This document shows, piece after piece, positions 53,777 through 64,000 of a DNA stretch of 64,000 bases. The stretch is from Onchocerca lupi. Taxonomy: Eukaryota; Nematoda; Chromadorea; Rhabditida; Onchocercidae. The notes under the pieces were generated by a model, which was not told where the DNA came from, did no database searches, and saw only the letters and a program-made list of their open reading frames with translations. Position numbers and translations under genes: made by a program. The DNA is taken from positions 1 to 64,000 of the forward strand of contig JAOVVO010000019.1 of assembly GCA_028564675.1 (NCBI GenBank), in the 5' to 3' direction. Every line of letters starts with the position of its first letter. Position 1 is the stretch's first letter.

Positions 53777-53889
53777 ATATATCCATTGAAAATTGTGCAC
53801 TTCTATCGATATTAAATATTGCTCATTTTTTCTTCTACTTTTCACCACTACGGCAGATTATGCATAAGACAGATTAGCATAAGATGCAT

Positions 53890-54110
53890 AAGACTTAAAG
53901 CATTCCTCAAACAATAAAGATATATAAACAATAGCAGCTGTAAGAGCAAATGCAGAATTGTGCATCTCGAAACATTCAAAACCTATTTATGCCAACTACG
54001 ATTCTCTGAACGAAAAAACCATATCTTTAACTGTGAATGTAAAGAATTTATTATCGATCGCCTGTTCTTGATAAAATCGGGTAACCGCATAGTCACAGTC
54101 GAATATTTTG
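53890..54110 (+). repeat. 210-bp direct repeat, copy 1
   Basis: Matches 55,634-55,850 in the same orientation. Shared blocks include AAGACTTAAA, TTCCTCAAA, GTGCATCTCG, a GAAACATTC block, TGCCAACTACGATTCTCTGA, the ATCGATCGCC block and TCGAATATTT. A weaker match (AAATATTCTTCAG) follows both. The candidate polyadenylation signal of the PLPPR-like gene lies inside this copy. Confidence 0.85.
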
Positions 54111-54299
54111 TCAATATAGTCGTCATAGTTTTTGTATATCAAAAAAGAAAGGTTAAGAAATATTCTTCAGAAAGAGATTTTATAGCAGTTTTGAAGTAGC
54201 AATGGATATGTACAAGATTGAAGTACGATGGAACATTTTAGGATACTTTAAATTAGTGGCAGATTAATGATAGGCACTTCAGATGAAATAAAAGTTAAA

Positions 54300-54345
54300 C
54301 CAGCTAATGGATAGAATAATTTGTAAAACCTGATAAACTTCTCTC
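54300..54345 (+). repeat. Short dispersed repeat, copy 1
   Basis: A block around GAATAATTTGTAAAA (54,314-54,328), preceded by CTAATGG, matches 54,915-54,955 with few differences. It lies near the 210-bp repeats and may be part of the same duplicated unit, now rearranged. Confidence 0.6.
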
Positions 54346-54914
54346 TAGAAATACTGTCGAGAAATTTTCGTGATTTTGAGGAAAGGATGCTCTTGTTTGT
54401 TTGTAATTTTTTGATCGGAGATTAATTCTTCTTATTGTTGTGACTCCGCTAGGTTAGCAATAGTCTTTATTGGATTTATACGATATTATAACCGAATATC
54501 ATCGCTTCTGCAATGGCAGAGATAAATGCACAATACAGTAAGGATCAAAGGTCGTTTAAATGCTTACTATGATATGTATTTTCCTTTCTTTCGTTCCATA
54601 ACTTTCTTTCTACTGTTACAACGCTACTATCCATCTGCTATTGATGTTCCTGATAAATTGTTCTTCGCACTGCTGAATTGTCGAATTTCATTTCTGCTGC
54701 CGTTGAACCATTTTCGGAACTGAATTGTAAATGCACTCATTTTCGAAATTCTCTTTTTTAAATCATTCGGGATTCATTGACAGATTTGAAATTATCCTTT
54801 GGTCTCTTTGACCCTTTGACATTCCTCTATACAATTAATTGCATTGATATACATTTAATTACATTTTTTTGGTTTCGCCGAGAATTAGCGCTTCAAGTAA
54901 AACAAGAATCAATC

Positions 54915-54955
54915 CAACTAATGGGTGGAATAATTTGTAAAATCTGATATATTAT
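54915..54955 (+). repeat. Short dispersed repeat, copy 2
   Basis: Second copy of the block at 54,300-54,345, again CTAATGG followed by GAATAATTTGTAAAA and CTGATA. Confidence 0.6.
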
Positions 54956-55633
54956 AAGCTTCTTTCGTGAAAATAAGTATGGAATGTATGGTTAGATGAC
55001 TTCGTCACCGAGATGGTCGTCACAATGATAAAGCTCAATGATTTATCACGGCGACCCGGAATAATCATTCCAGTGACTTGGCATTAGACTTGACACTTCA
55101 TTTTTCCATTTATTTTTGCCAGATAGGCAAGAAAATTTTATTGGGTAACACTAAATTGCTATTTTAAGATGAAATAGACTGTACGTAGTTCTTCAATCAC
55201 TATTGTCAAGGGCGGTCGTCACGTGGAAGAAAAAAAAAGTTTTTTTTTGTTCCTGATTGATTAGACGAGATTAACAGGAAGATATCATTTGTGTGACAGA
55301 AGAATTCTTGATTCGATCATGAAACAGTATGATTTTGGTTACAAAATCTAATTATTCTAAGCGATAATGAAGGATGATGGAATTGTAATAACAATAAACT
55401 AATTGGGAATTTTCTAGCTATGTTTGCTGAGCAAATTGTACTATTATTCTGGCCAAGAAGAAAATTTTAAAAATTCTCCTTATGGACAGAGATATCAGGT
55501 TTCAGTGGTGTCCTCATCTTAGCAATATCAGCATTAGTCTCAGCAATTATCAGGATCATTAAAATGTTGCTATAACACACTGATATTGTAATTATCCAAG
55601 AGACATCTGTCTTGATGTAATAATGTTCCAAAT

Positions 55634-55850
55634 AAGACTTAAAAATTATTCCTCAAATAATAAAGATTATGAACAATAATAGATGCAGAATCGTGCATCT
55701 CGATAACTCGAAACATTCGAAATCTATTTCTGCCAACTACGATTCTCTGAATGAAAAAACGATATCTCCCCTGTGAACATGAAAAATTCAGTATCGATCG
55801 CCCCTTTTTGATAATATAATCAGACAACCGCGTAATCATAATCGAATATT
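55634..55850 (+). repeat. 210-bp direct repeat, copy 2
   Basis: Second copy of 53,890-54,110, about 1.74 kb downstream, with scattered substitutions and small indels. No ORF is shared by the two copies. Confidence 0.85.
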
Positions 55851-56757
55851 TTTTTTTCATAGAAACTACGAAGTTAATGAAATCGAATTATCATTGAAAG
55901 AGAGCATCAAGTTGACAGGAAAGGCTTTTAACCCAAAATATTCTTCAGTTCAAAAAATTATTTCATTTTGGGAAAATATTGCTTTTTGAATCATTTTGAT
56001 GTTATATGGATATCGTAAGCTAATAAACGTAAACTTCTGAAGTTTAACAAAAATATAATAGTAATCAAAGATAAGTGTCGTTGTCATCCTGAGAAATTCT
56101 TTTGTCTGATATCACTTTCAGTTTGCACATTGAGCCATGATTGTTCGAATTACTTTTTTTAAACATCACTGAAATAAGGCCAAACCTGCAAATTTATGAT
56201 TGCATGCAGATATTAGAATCTCACATGCATCTTCTTTACAAAGATACTCTGAAAAATGAAGAAAAAGCTTTCTATGAGATCTGTAACAAAATCTATTCGA
56301 TTTAATGTAAAAATATTTCCAAAAAAAAAAAAAAAAATAAATAAATAAATAAACAAAAAAAATATTTTGAAAAAAATACAATTTGGCTATTCGAAGCAGT
56401 ATGACAACTTTCTTCTTTTCTCATTTTTTTTCAAAAAGTAAGCAAGAACATTTTTTCAAAAAGTGAACAAAAATGTTTCTGCCTTACTAATAAAGAATAC
56501 AATACTCATATTATCTTTTGTATATAGCTTTAGTAAATAGTCAAGAAGAGTGATTTTCAAAATAATCATTTACAAGGCCTACGAATGTGGACATTATTCC
56601 TCCTTAGTCGGAATTTCTAAGCGTAATTTGATGCATATCATAATTTTGAATGATAATGAACCTCTTATCCATAGCATATTTTCTACCACAATTTCAAAAA
56701 ATTGTTGAAAAATTTCAAAGAAAAATTCAATTCTTTTTCGGTAAACGAATGTTTTCT

Positions 56758-59700
56758 TTAAATATAACGATTAAAATAGCAAAAAACAAACCTATTAACA
56801 ATTTGTTGAAAACATTTGTCATTAAATCGAAATAATCCTCCAGCAAATGCATTTCGAATACGACTGCTCATCGAACAAAAAAGAGCGAATGTAATGCAGG
56901 AATTGAGCAATGAAAAGATATCAAATAAATCTCCTATTGATTCAGATATCGCGAAACTTGCTCCTTTTATGGATGACAAAATCGAAATAATACCTTGCGG
57001 TAATTCCACAATTATAAAATTTATCATAATTACCTGCAAAATCAATTTTTCACTTAACTGATTCTCAATTAAATTAATGATAATTTACTTGATTTTTTTT
57101 TATTATTCGTAACTTCATTAAATTCTCATCTTTCTTCTTCCATCTTCTCTTTTTCACCAAGCCGTACTATCATAGAGAAACATTCAGTGTAAATGCTGAA
57201 ATATTTCACGAAAGTTGCCAGAATTCGAACTTTGAGTTAGATTTCTTGGCCACGTCATTCATAGGATTCGTTTGGAATGGAAATCTATCAGTTAAATCGT
57301 CTGTCCATCCTTTATTTCCTTTCGACTTTTATAATTTGTTATGTTTATTTTAAGTGAACGATTAATGTAAAATTCATAAATTTCCTTTCATATCAAGGAA
57401 AGTCTGCAAGTTTTACACAATTTTCAACTTTTATTTGATTTTTTCCTCACATCACTTTCTCCTTTCCAATCATTTTCGCTTGACAATTTCGCATTTTTCT
57501 TCTCGAGTAAACAAATGTAAATGACAAATATTCGTCGTATTCTTATTCAGAAAAATGCTCAGTCCTCTTGCTTACAAATAACAAAACTTCATTAGAAATA
57601 GGAATGTATATGAAAATTTTAATAGTTTCAGCAATTCTTTTTTAAAGAGAGAATGAAACTTCCGGATGGGTGTTTATTTTTTGAAATATTTTCGATCTGT
57701 TTACATTTGTAAAATGGTAAATATTAGGAATTTTTTCAAGAATTTTAATAAATTTTGAATTTGAACATATTATTATCTTTATATTCTAAAAAATTTCCTG
57801 TTAGAAAAAAGTGAAATAAAAAATTTCAAAAAGTCGTTGAAGACAAAATGTAAATTTGAATATTTCGCACATAATATACGGTAATGCGACAGAAATGGAG
57901 AATTTCTGCATACCACAATGATGTATGTAATACGTCGAAGTCTTTGTTCGCGTGTTCGTGACGTAAATCTGACGGATAATAGTTGAATCTGACGTAATTT
58001 TTGGATCAACAGTATAGTCATAACAATCATGATAGCACATGGAATTAATTTGCACATAGTGCCCAGAAGACCGAAATTTACTCGTCCAAGAACAGTATTG
58101 TTAGCAAGAATGGTAAAGCTGAGTTCGTGCGCCGAAAGATTACTCTTGTAAGGATATCGTGCCGAACATTCGCCATGTGATGATACTTTGCGAACTTCAG
58201 AATTGAAAAAAAATGGCGTGCACAGCAAGATGGCACTGATGTTGATTAGCACTACGGTACGCAAACATTTCTATAAGTTTTTCTCAGCGTTAAAATTTCC
58301 TAATTTTGCGAAAATTATTTATAAAATTATTTGCGATTTTGTTTAATTGGAAATGCTTCCAAGAAAAAAAAAATGATTATTTTTCCCATTTATGAATAAA
58401 ACGATGGTTGAACTTCGGTAACTAATTTCTACGTTCGTAATTAATTGCAAGAAAAGGACTGAAAAAAAGATTTTTGCTGCAAAAAAAGATTTCTAAAAAT
58501 TCTTTTGAAAAACTAACACTGTAGCTAAACCAGGGTTCGCTGGATTTTATTTTAAGAAATTGATTGAGCGAGATAAAACGAACAATCGATAACGTAACAA
58601 CATGAAAAACACCGCTCATATAAACTACTATTGATGCATTTACCGATACCTGCAAATGTTTATTGCAAAAATATTAAGAATTTGATTTTTATTTCATTTT
58701 TTTTTAACTTTTTGTTAATAAAAAGATAGATTCTTAAAAGCAACAGCTATAAGCAAGTTTTATAAATTTTTCAGGAGATTGTATCGACTTAAAATAGTCA
58801 ATTTTTGGAATAATAGTATCACATTATACAATTATGATATTTTACAAAGATAGAAAAAGCAAATTTTTGAAAGAAGAGCATTTTTTTTTTCGCTGGAACT
58901 GTATACTCTAATTCAACTTGATCTGAACTCGAATCAGCTGAATTTAATAGAATTTTTATGAAATAATTTGCTATCAAATTTTGTCTGACATCATTGGAAG
59001 GATGAAAACTTGATATTTTCAGATGAGATATTTGATCCCGATAAAATTTGAAGCTTTACTAATTGACAATGAAATGAAAAATTTTTTAGACTTAATTTTC
59101 CTGTATATCTGCTTGCACTGATTACGATATATTATTAGTGAAAAAAAGTGCTTACCAATAATGTAGAAACCCATGTATGAGACCAAAGTTGCGATATGCA
59201 ATATACATCACTCAGATATTTGAACAGGCTGGAGTAGAAGAAATTTCCACATAGTGCAATTTGAGTACTAAAAAAAGGAAAAAAAAAAAAGCTCAAACTT
59301 AAATTCGAAATTGATGAGGAATTTGGTCAAAAAGTCGATTCCTTTCAGAATCCAATAGCTTTACTTTAAATTCTTAAAAATAATTTCGTATTTTTATCAT
59401 CTTTAGAAAATATAGTTTTGCTAATTCTTTCATCTTTAAATAATTCAAATGCATCCACATTATGAAGTGATAATAAAGCGTCAATCTTCTTGAAATTTTT
59501 ATGGAAATTACTTGAGAATTAGGAAGCTGAGAAATTGAATATTTGATAATGTATTCAGCTTTTAATTGTTTCTAAGTTATGCACTTTAATGTATTCCACA
59601 ATTTCCATCAATATGTAAAAGTAATTAAGAGTTTGCAAAACTAATTTCAGAAGTTTTTTGGAGAAATATCCTTTTGCAGCTAATCATACTAACTGAGATT

Positions 59701-61009
59701 TCTTGTCTACAGTGCAGGACAATTGAACTTCAATATCAGAAATTGAGATCGAAATGTATTTCCAAAAATTTATGATCCATTCATTTTATTTGTCAGAGTA
59801 ATTGATATGTATTTCAAAAGTCTGATATTAAAGTTCGGGTTTTTGAAAAACTCTGGTATTAGAATTCAGAGTTCAGACTTTTGATTGTAATTTTTTTCTG
59901 TTAACGTTTCTAATTAAAGTAAATAGAAATATAAGCGTCTCTCATTGCTCTTTTCAGAATCTGTCAATGCCAGAAAGCTTTTTTAGGTGATGTAATTGAT
60001 AAATTGCAATAAAGAAAAAAAGATTTTAAAAAGCAAAATCTCAATAAGGACGAGAAGAGAAAATCAAGCAAATCTAATTTTTCTTTAATCTCAAAAAATA
60101 TTTGATATCATATTCTGTTGAAAAATCGTGCAAAATTTATTTAAATCAAAATATAAAACGGTTGCTATGTTACGTAATATTTAAGAATGAAGTGCAGTTC
60201 AAAATAATTTATGTCAAGTATTTGAAGTCAGTTTTAAACTTTTTCTTCAAGATTTTTTCGAGTTTGACAATTGGAAGAATTGAAAAAAAAAAAACTTCAA
60301 CGAAATTCCATTATAGGTTTCTGAGACAAAACTTCTGATATTTCTGCAATTGCATTCTAGCTTTTTTCTTTCGACTTTTAAAACAATTAAATTCAAATTC
60401 TAATACAAAACTCAATGACGTGGGAAGTTTAATTTGTAACTGGTTAAGAATTGATGTTAAAAGTCGAAATTTCATATAATAATTTTCTTGTTGCTATTAT
60501 TAATCTGGGCGACAATGCGCAGGTCGTGTCATTAAAGAAGTAGTGAAATTAAAATTATTTGATAAATTTTACTCATTTTTCTAGCATTTCATTCAATATT
60601 TTCTTTGATATATGAATGCAGAAATCTGTCAATAATTTTTGTGCAATTTTTAAGCCCATAATGTTTATGCTTCTAGAAATTAAGACTAGCAGAAAATTCA
60701 AAAAGAGGGAAATAAGAATTCAAGGAGTTAATTTTAATGAATCAAATTTTTTTTCTTTTTTTTGTTATATTTCTGTCGGTTTTCTTATCTTCTTTTTTCT
60801 TTTTTATTCGATAAAAATTTTAGGAAAAAAAAGTGAAAAAAAAAAACATACCAGGACATGCTAATTAAGAATAAATTATTCGAATTAATCATTGAATAGA
60901 GTATGTAAATTGAAATGACATGTCCAGCGATTCCCGCCGTACAAAGTACCAAAATGATTGCTGTTTTGATATGTATTGTTAATAACAGTTCATCGTCTTC
61001 GGATGACAT
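56758..61009 (-). CDS. Peptide G protein-coupled receptor, DMSR/FMRFamide-receptor type
   Basis: Seven-membrane receptor, probably for a FMRFamide- or myosuppressin-like neuropeptide. Exons in coding order: 61009-60852, 59267-59156, 58649-58518, 58270-57914, 57033-56758; 344 aa, phases consistent. Membrane segments at about 14-38, 46-68, 84-112, 138-156, 200-225, 246-275 and 286-308. Cys76 and Cys169 can form the usual disulfide. The DRY position reads Val-Arg-Phe (113-115). KLIPC in TM5 (208-212), ELPQG in TM6 (263-267) and SLLNSC...LFCSMSSRIRNAF in TM7 (294-315) are the pattern of the Srw/DMSR group; the TM7 NPxxY is absent. The start is the first ATG in frame. The end is read through to the stop; a donor-like GTTTGT at 56,791 could instead lead to another tail exon. 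The ligand cannot be told from sequence. Confidence 0.88.
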
Positions 61010-64000
61010 TTGATAAAATAATGATACGATCAATAAGTAATATAATATATTCTATGCAAATTATGCAATCAATATTCTAAAACATTGTTAAATTAAGAAA
61101 TCAATAAATTAGAAGAAATAATATGTCATTTAAAAGTCAATTTTAATTATGAGCAAACCCATGGAGGAAAGAATATCAAGAGTTTATTAGGCAGTAAAAT
61201 GTGGTATCAGAATTATCAGTGGAATCAAATTGATATTCCTAATTTCAAATAATAACTGTAATTCCAATTTCAACTAACTGATAACAAAACTGGAAGAATG
61301 AAAATTGAGATAGTAAAATGATATATTTATATAATATTAATGAATCATTCGCTGAACATCATATATTTGGATGAAAAATTTCTACGGTAGTTTTCATGAA
61401 TTAAATCTATGCCTTAGCTAGAATTTTAAGTATAAAAGCTTGAAAGCTATAATTATGTTATTTCATGATCTTTTTATTCCATCGAGAAACTAAAATAAGG
61501 AGCAGTAAATCACAGAAAAAAGTTTTTAGATTGAATTACGGCTAGGAAAAAAAATGCAATGAGAAGAAAAGGTTTTAAATAAGAAAAAGAAAGAACAAAA
61601 TAAAGGAATGTAAAAATTCGAAAGAGATGTAAAAATCAAATTTTCAAAAAAAAAAAAAAAAATTGAAATCTAAAACATTTTTGGCAAAAAAAAAAAGAAA
61701 AATTGAAATCTAAAACATTTTTGGCAAAAATTCTAAAGTAGGCATGGAAATCAGAATAAAAAGATCAAATTTCTAAATTTAAAATGAAACTTAGAGAAGA
61801 AAGATTAAATTTCCAAATTTGGCATTAAACTTTTTTTTGGGAATTTAGAAATTAGATGTAGAAGCATTTTCATCTTCTAGGAAAGTAAGTCGAAAGAAGA
61901 CAGAATTAGTTTGTTTTCCAACTACAGATAATCAAAAATATCGAAAAATCATGAAATTTTAAAAATGATTTTAGGAAGTATTAGTAGCAAAACTAAAAGC
62001 AAAAGAAAAAAAATTATTCATAGGACTGTCTTTGTTTCATGTCCTGGAAATCTACTTGAATTAAACGATTATAAAACCTTTCATCAATGCTGTCGTCCTG
62101 CGTGGATTTCATAAGGAAAATGATATTTTTAAGAAATCCCCGCAGAATGATAAAATTTGGGAAATTCATTAAATTTTCAGAGAAAATTTATTGAATTTTT
62201 CGGACATTCAAAATCATTTTCTCAACACTCATGAATGTGAATTCCGTTCTAATGATGACTATTGAAACTAAAAAAATCTTCGAATGAAAATATTCATCAA
62301 GCGACTTACAAATTACCTTCAAATTAACTCAATTAACTTAATTCTGTCTATTTTCATTATGCTGTTTGTACGATATTTATTTTTAGTCAGTTAAAAATTA
62401 AAAATTAAGAACAGAGAGGGTTTATTTCAAAAAAGTGAAGCGATCGTATAAAATTCAACCAGATTCACCTATTTTCACAGTTCAGGTCAATTTTGAAGCA
62501 GAACAAAGTAAAAAGCTCAGTTCGTCTTATGAGATGTAAGATATTAAGTTTTTTAGCGATCAGAAGTTCTGTAATTGATTTCAATTTTCCAGAAATAACA
62601 AAAAATAATTTGCTTCGTTTTTTATATTAAATCTTATAAAAAGATGGAGAAAGTAGGATGACGAGGTGAGCAGGTCAATAGCCAAGGAGCTTAGCCAGGC
62701 TTCTGGCTTCTGGCTGCACCATCATCATAAGGGCGTGTTTTACTTGCTACTATCGTCGTTCTCTTGATGATATGAAATTAAATAAAAAATATTAAGCTTC
62801 AATATATCTCATTCCTCTTAACTCTTATATATTTTATATTTATGGGCAAATTTTTTCTCTTTAAAAATATGGGAAAAAAGTTCATTTCAAGTGAGCAAGT
62901 TTTTTTTTTAATAACTTATTCATGAATTATTCTCATTATCTTTTTCAATTAATCCCCTTTCATATCCATTTTTCCTTCATAAAGAAAAAAATGAACAGAT
63001 TCTCAGATTTCGAATGAACTTCGAATGAATACAAAATCGTTAGCTTAGGATATTTCGGAATACAGATTGAACAATCATATTCGATTGAAGCATTCTAGAA
63101 AAACTTCGTTTGAAAAGCTTTAATTTGACTTTATCATTTTCAATTGTTATGAGATTCAACACTGTTTTTTTTTTTTGATGGTAAAACGATAATAAGTCTC
63201 AGAAGCTGCAAAAAATAATATATAAATTTCTCTCAGAATACAAAAAACTAAAAAATATTATTCATCCGGAATCTTCTATAGTACCATCGGTTAAATTTCA
63301 GATACCTTGTTTTTTCTACATGAGAACGATAATTTATAGCAAGGAATCTATCTTTCTATAGCTAAAAATATTTCCTAGCTATTAATTTCAAACTTTTTGG
63401 AAAATTTGCAAAATTTATCCGAAAAATAAAATAACGATATTATTTCCCACTTTTTAAATAACACATTCTCTGTTTAATTTTGTTCTGTCGTTAATGGAAT
63501 ACAGAAAAACTTTTGATATCATAAATAATGATTAGTATAAAGAGATTCATTTTCAATTTAAATTTTCTCTCATAAAATTTAAATTGTATCATTCATTTTT
63601 CTTAAGGCATTTTCATATAAGCTTTTATTAGTAATCAGAAATGTACATTGATATTTCGTTTATCTTATCACATGCCTGAATAATCACTTTTCTTTGAAAT
63701 AAAATCTGCACAGAATCATAGAGGAAGAATTATTTAGAGTAAAAAAGTATCAGTTATAAAAGTTTTCAGAAGATACGCTAAAGCTGTAATGAAATATATA
63801 CTTGCAACTGAAAAAAGGAGTAAAGAACAGCGCTCTTTTCTCATTTATGAATTTTTCCGCAATTTCATTTAATTTATTTCTTTAGATTTTTTGAAACAAA
63901 TTAAAAAATGCGACCATTAAAGAAGTTTCAGTAAAATTAAAACTTATACAACCAGAAGACTAATCTATACACTTCAAAACTGACTTCGTTGTTTGATAAA
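61010..64000. other. Upstream flank of the GPCR gene, no further gene seen
   Basis: AT-rich sequence with two 40-bp tandem duplications (listed). A less AT-rich patch at 62,641-62,760 has no coding frame or RNA fold I could support. The receptor promoter should lie just above 61,010 on this side. Confidence 0.5.
61661..61840. repeat. Two adjacent 40-bp tandem duplications
   Basis: AATTGAAATC at 61,661 recurs at 61,701, both followed by TAAAACATTTTTGGCAAAAA. A second, more diverged pair (AGATCAAATTTCTAAATTT near 61,762 and AGATTAAATTTCCAAATTT near 61,802) follows with the same 40-base spacing, suggesting one expanding tract. Confidence 0.8.

Larger units (their letters stand above)
53777..56757. 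other. Intergenic stretch between the convergent PLPPR-like and GPCR genes
   Basis: Holds the 3' end of the PLPPR-like gene with AATAAA at 53,913-53,918, two copies of a roughly 210-bp direct repeat, and a shorter repeated block near 54,300 and 54,915. An AAATAAAT-type repeat lies at 56,322-56,360. No exon was recognised, and the short frames over the repeats are not conserved between copies. Confidence 0.55.

Noticed and set aside
53462..53848. 128-codon minus-strand ORF over the last PLPPR-like exon
   Set aside because: Overlaps the well-supported plus-strand exon and an intron, with no family resemblance.

Overview
The window is AT-rich (roughly 70% by eye) and eukaryotic. Genes are split by many short to medium introns with GT-AG borders (one GC-AG), acceptors read TTTCAG-like, and 60-100 codon ORFs scattered between genes look like chance. 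The protein families present (a peptide GPCR of the nematode DMSR/Srw type, MNK, RAD17, a PLPPR-like membrane protein) together with a broken piece of an alphaproteobacterial-type guaA gene suggest a filarial nematode (Onchocercidae) that carries or once carried Wolbachia. The species cannot be fixed from the sequence alone. This is inference; no database search was possible.

Layout: 1-15,227 has no gene I can support, only homopolymer runs, a (TG)n microsatellite, an old direct duplication at about 8.1-8.9 kb and a stretch (about 11.9-13.4 kb) that includes the bacterial-type guaA fragment. 15,251-24,453 (+) is a 16-exon MNK-type protein kinase (817 aa). 24,454-31,624 holds its 3' flank and simple repeats. 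31,625-39,641 (+) is a 13-exon gene for an FHA + AT-hook + PHD nuclear protein (1067 aa, TCF19-like order of domains); one intron holds a Helitron-like element and another holds a near-perfect long hairpin. 41,586-45,812 (+) is an 11-exon RAD17 checkpoint clamp loader (547 aa). 49,534-53,776 (+) is an 8-exon phospholipid phosphatase superfamily protein (390 aa) whose catalytic residues are partly lost, as in the PLPPR branch. 56,758-61,009 (-) is a 5-exon peptide GPCR (344 aa), convergent with the preceding gene. 61,010-64,000 shows only short tandem duplications.

All exon joins given were checked by hand for reading phase; each model closes in frame to a multiple of three. The genes do not form one pathway: they cover translational control (MNK), chromatin or transcription (FHA/PHD), DNA damage checkpoint (RAD17), plasma membrane lipid signalling (PLPPR-like) and neuropeptide reception (GPCR). 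I see no sign of an operon: spacing between the same-strand genes is about 1.9-7 kb. No CRISPR array, rRNA, tRNA or intact transposase gene was seen. The best candidates for novelty are the Helitron-like insertion, the pseudo-phosphatase, the guaA relic and the intronic hairpin.
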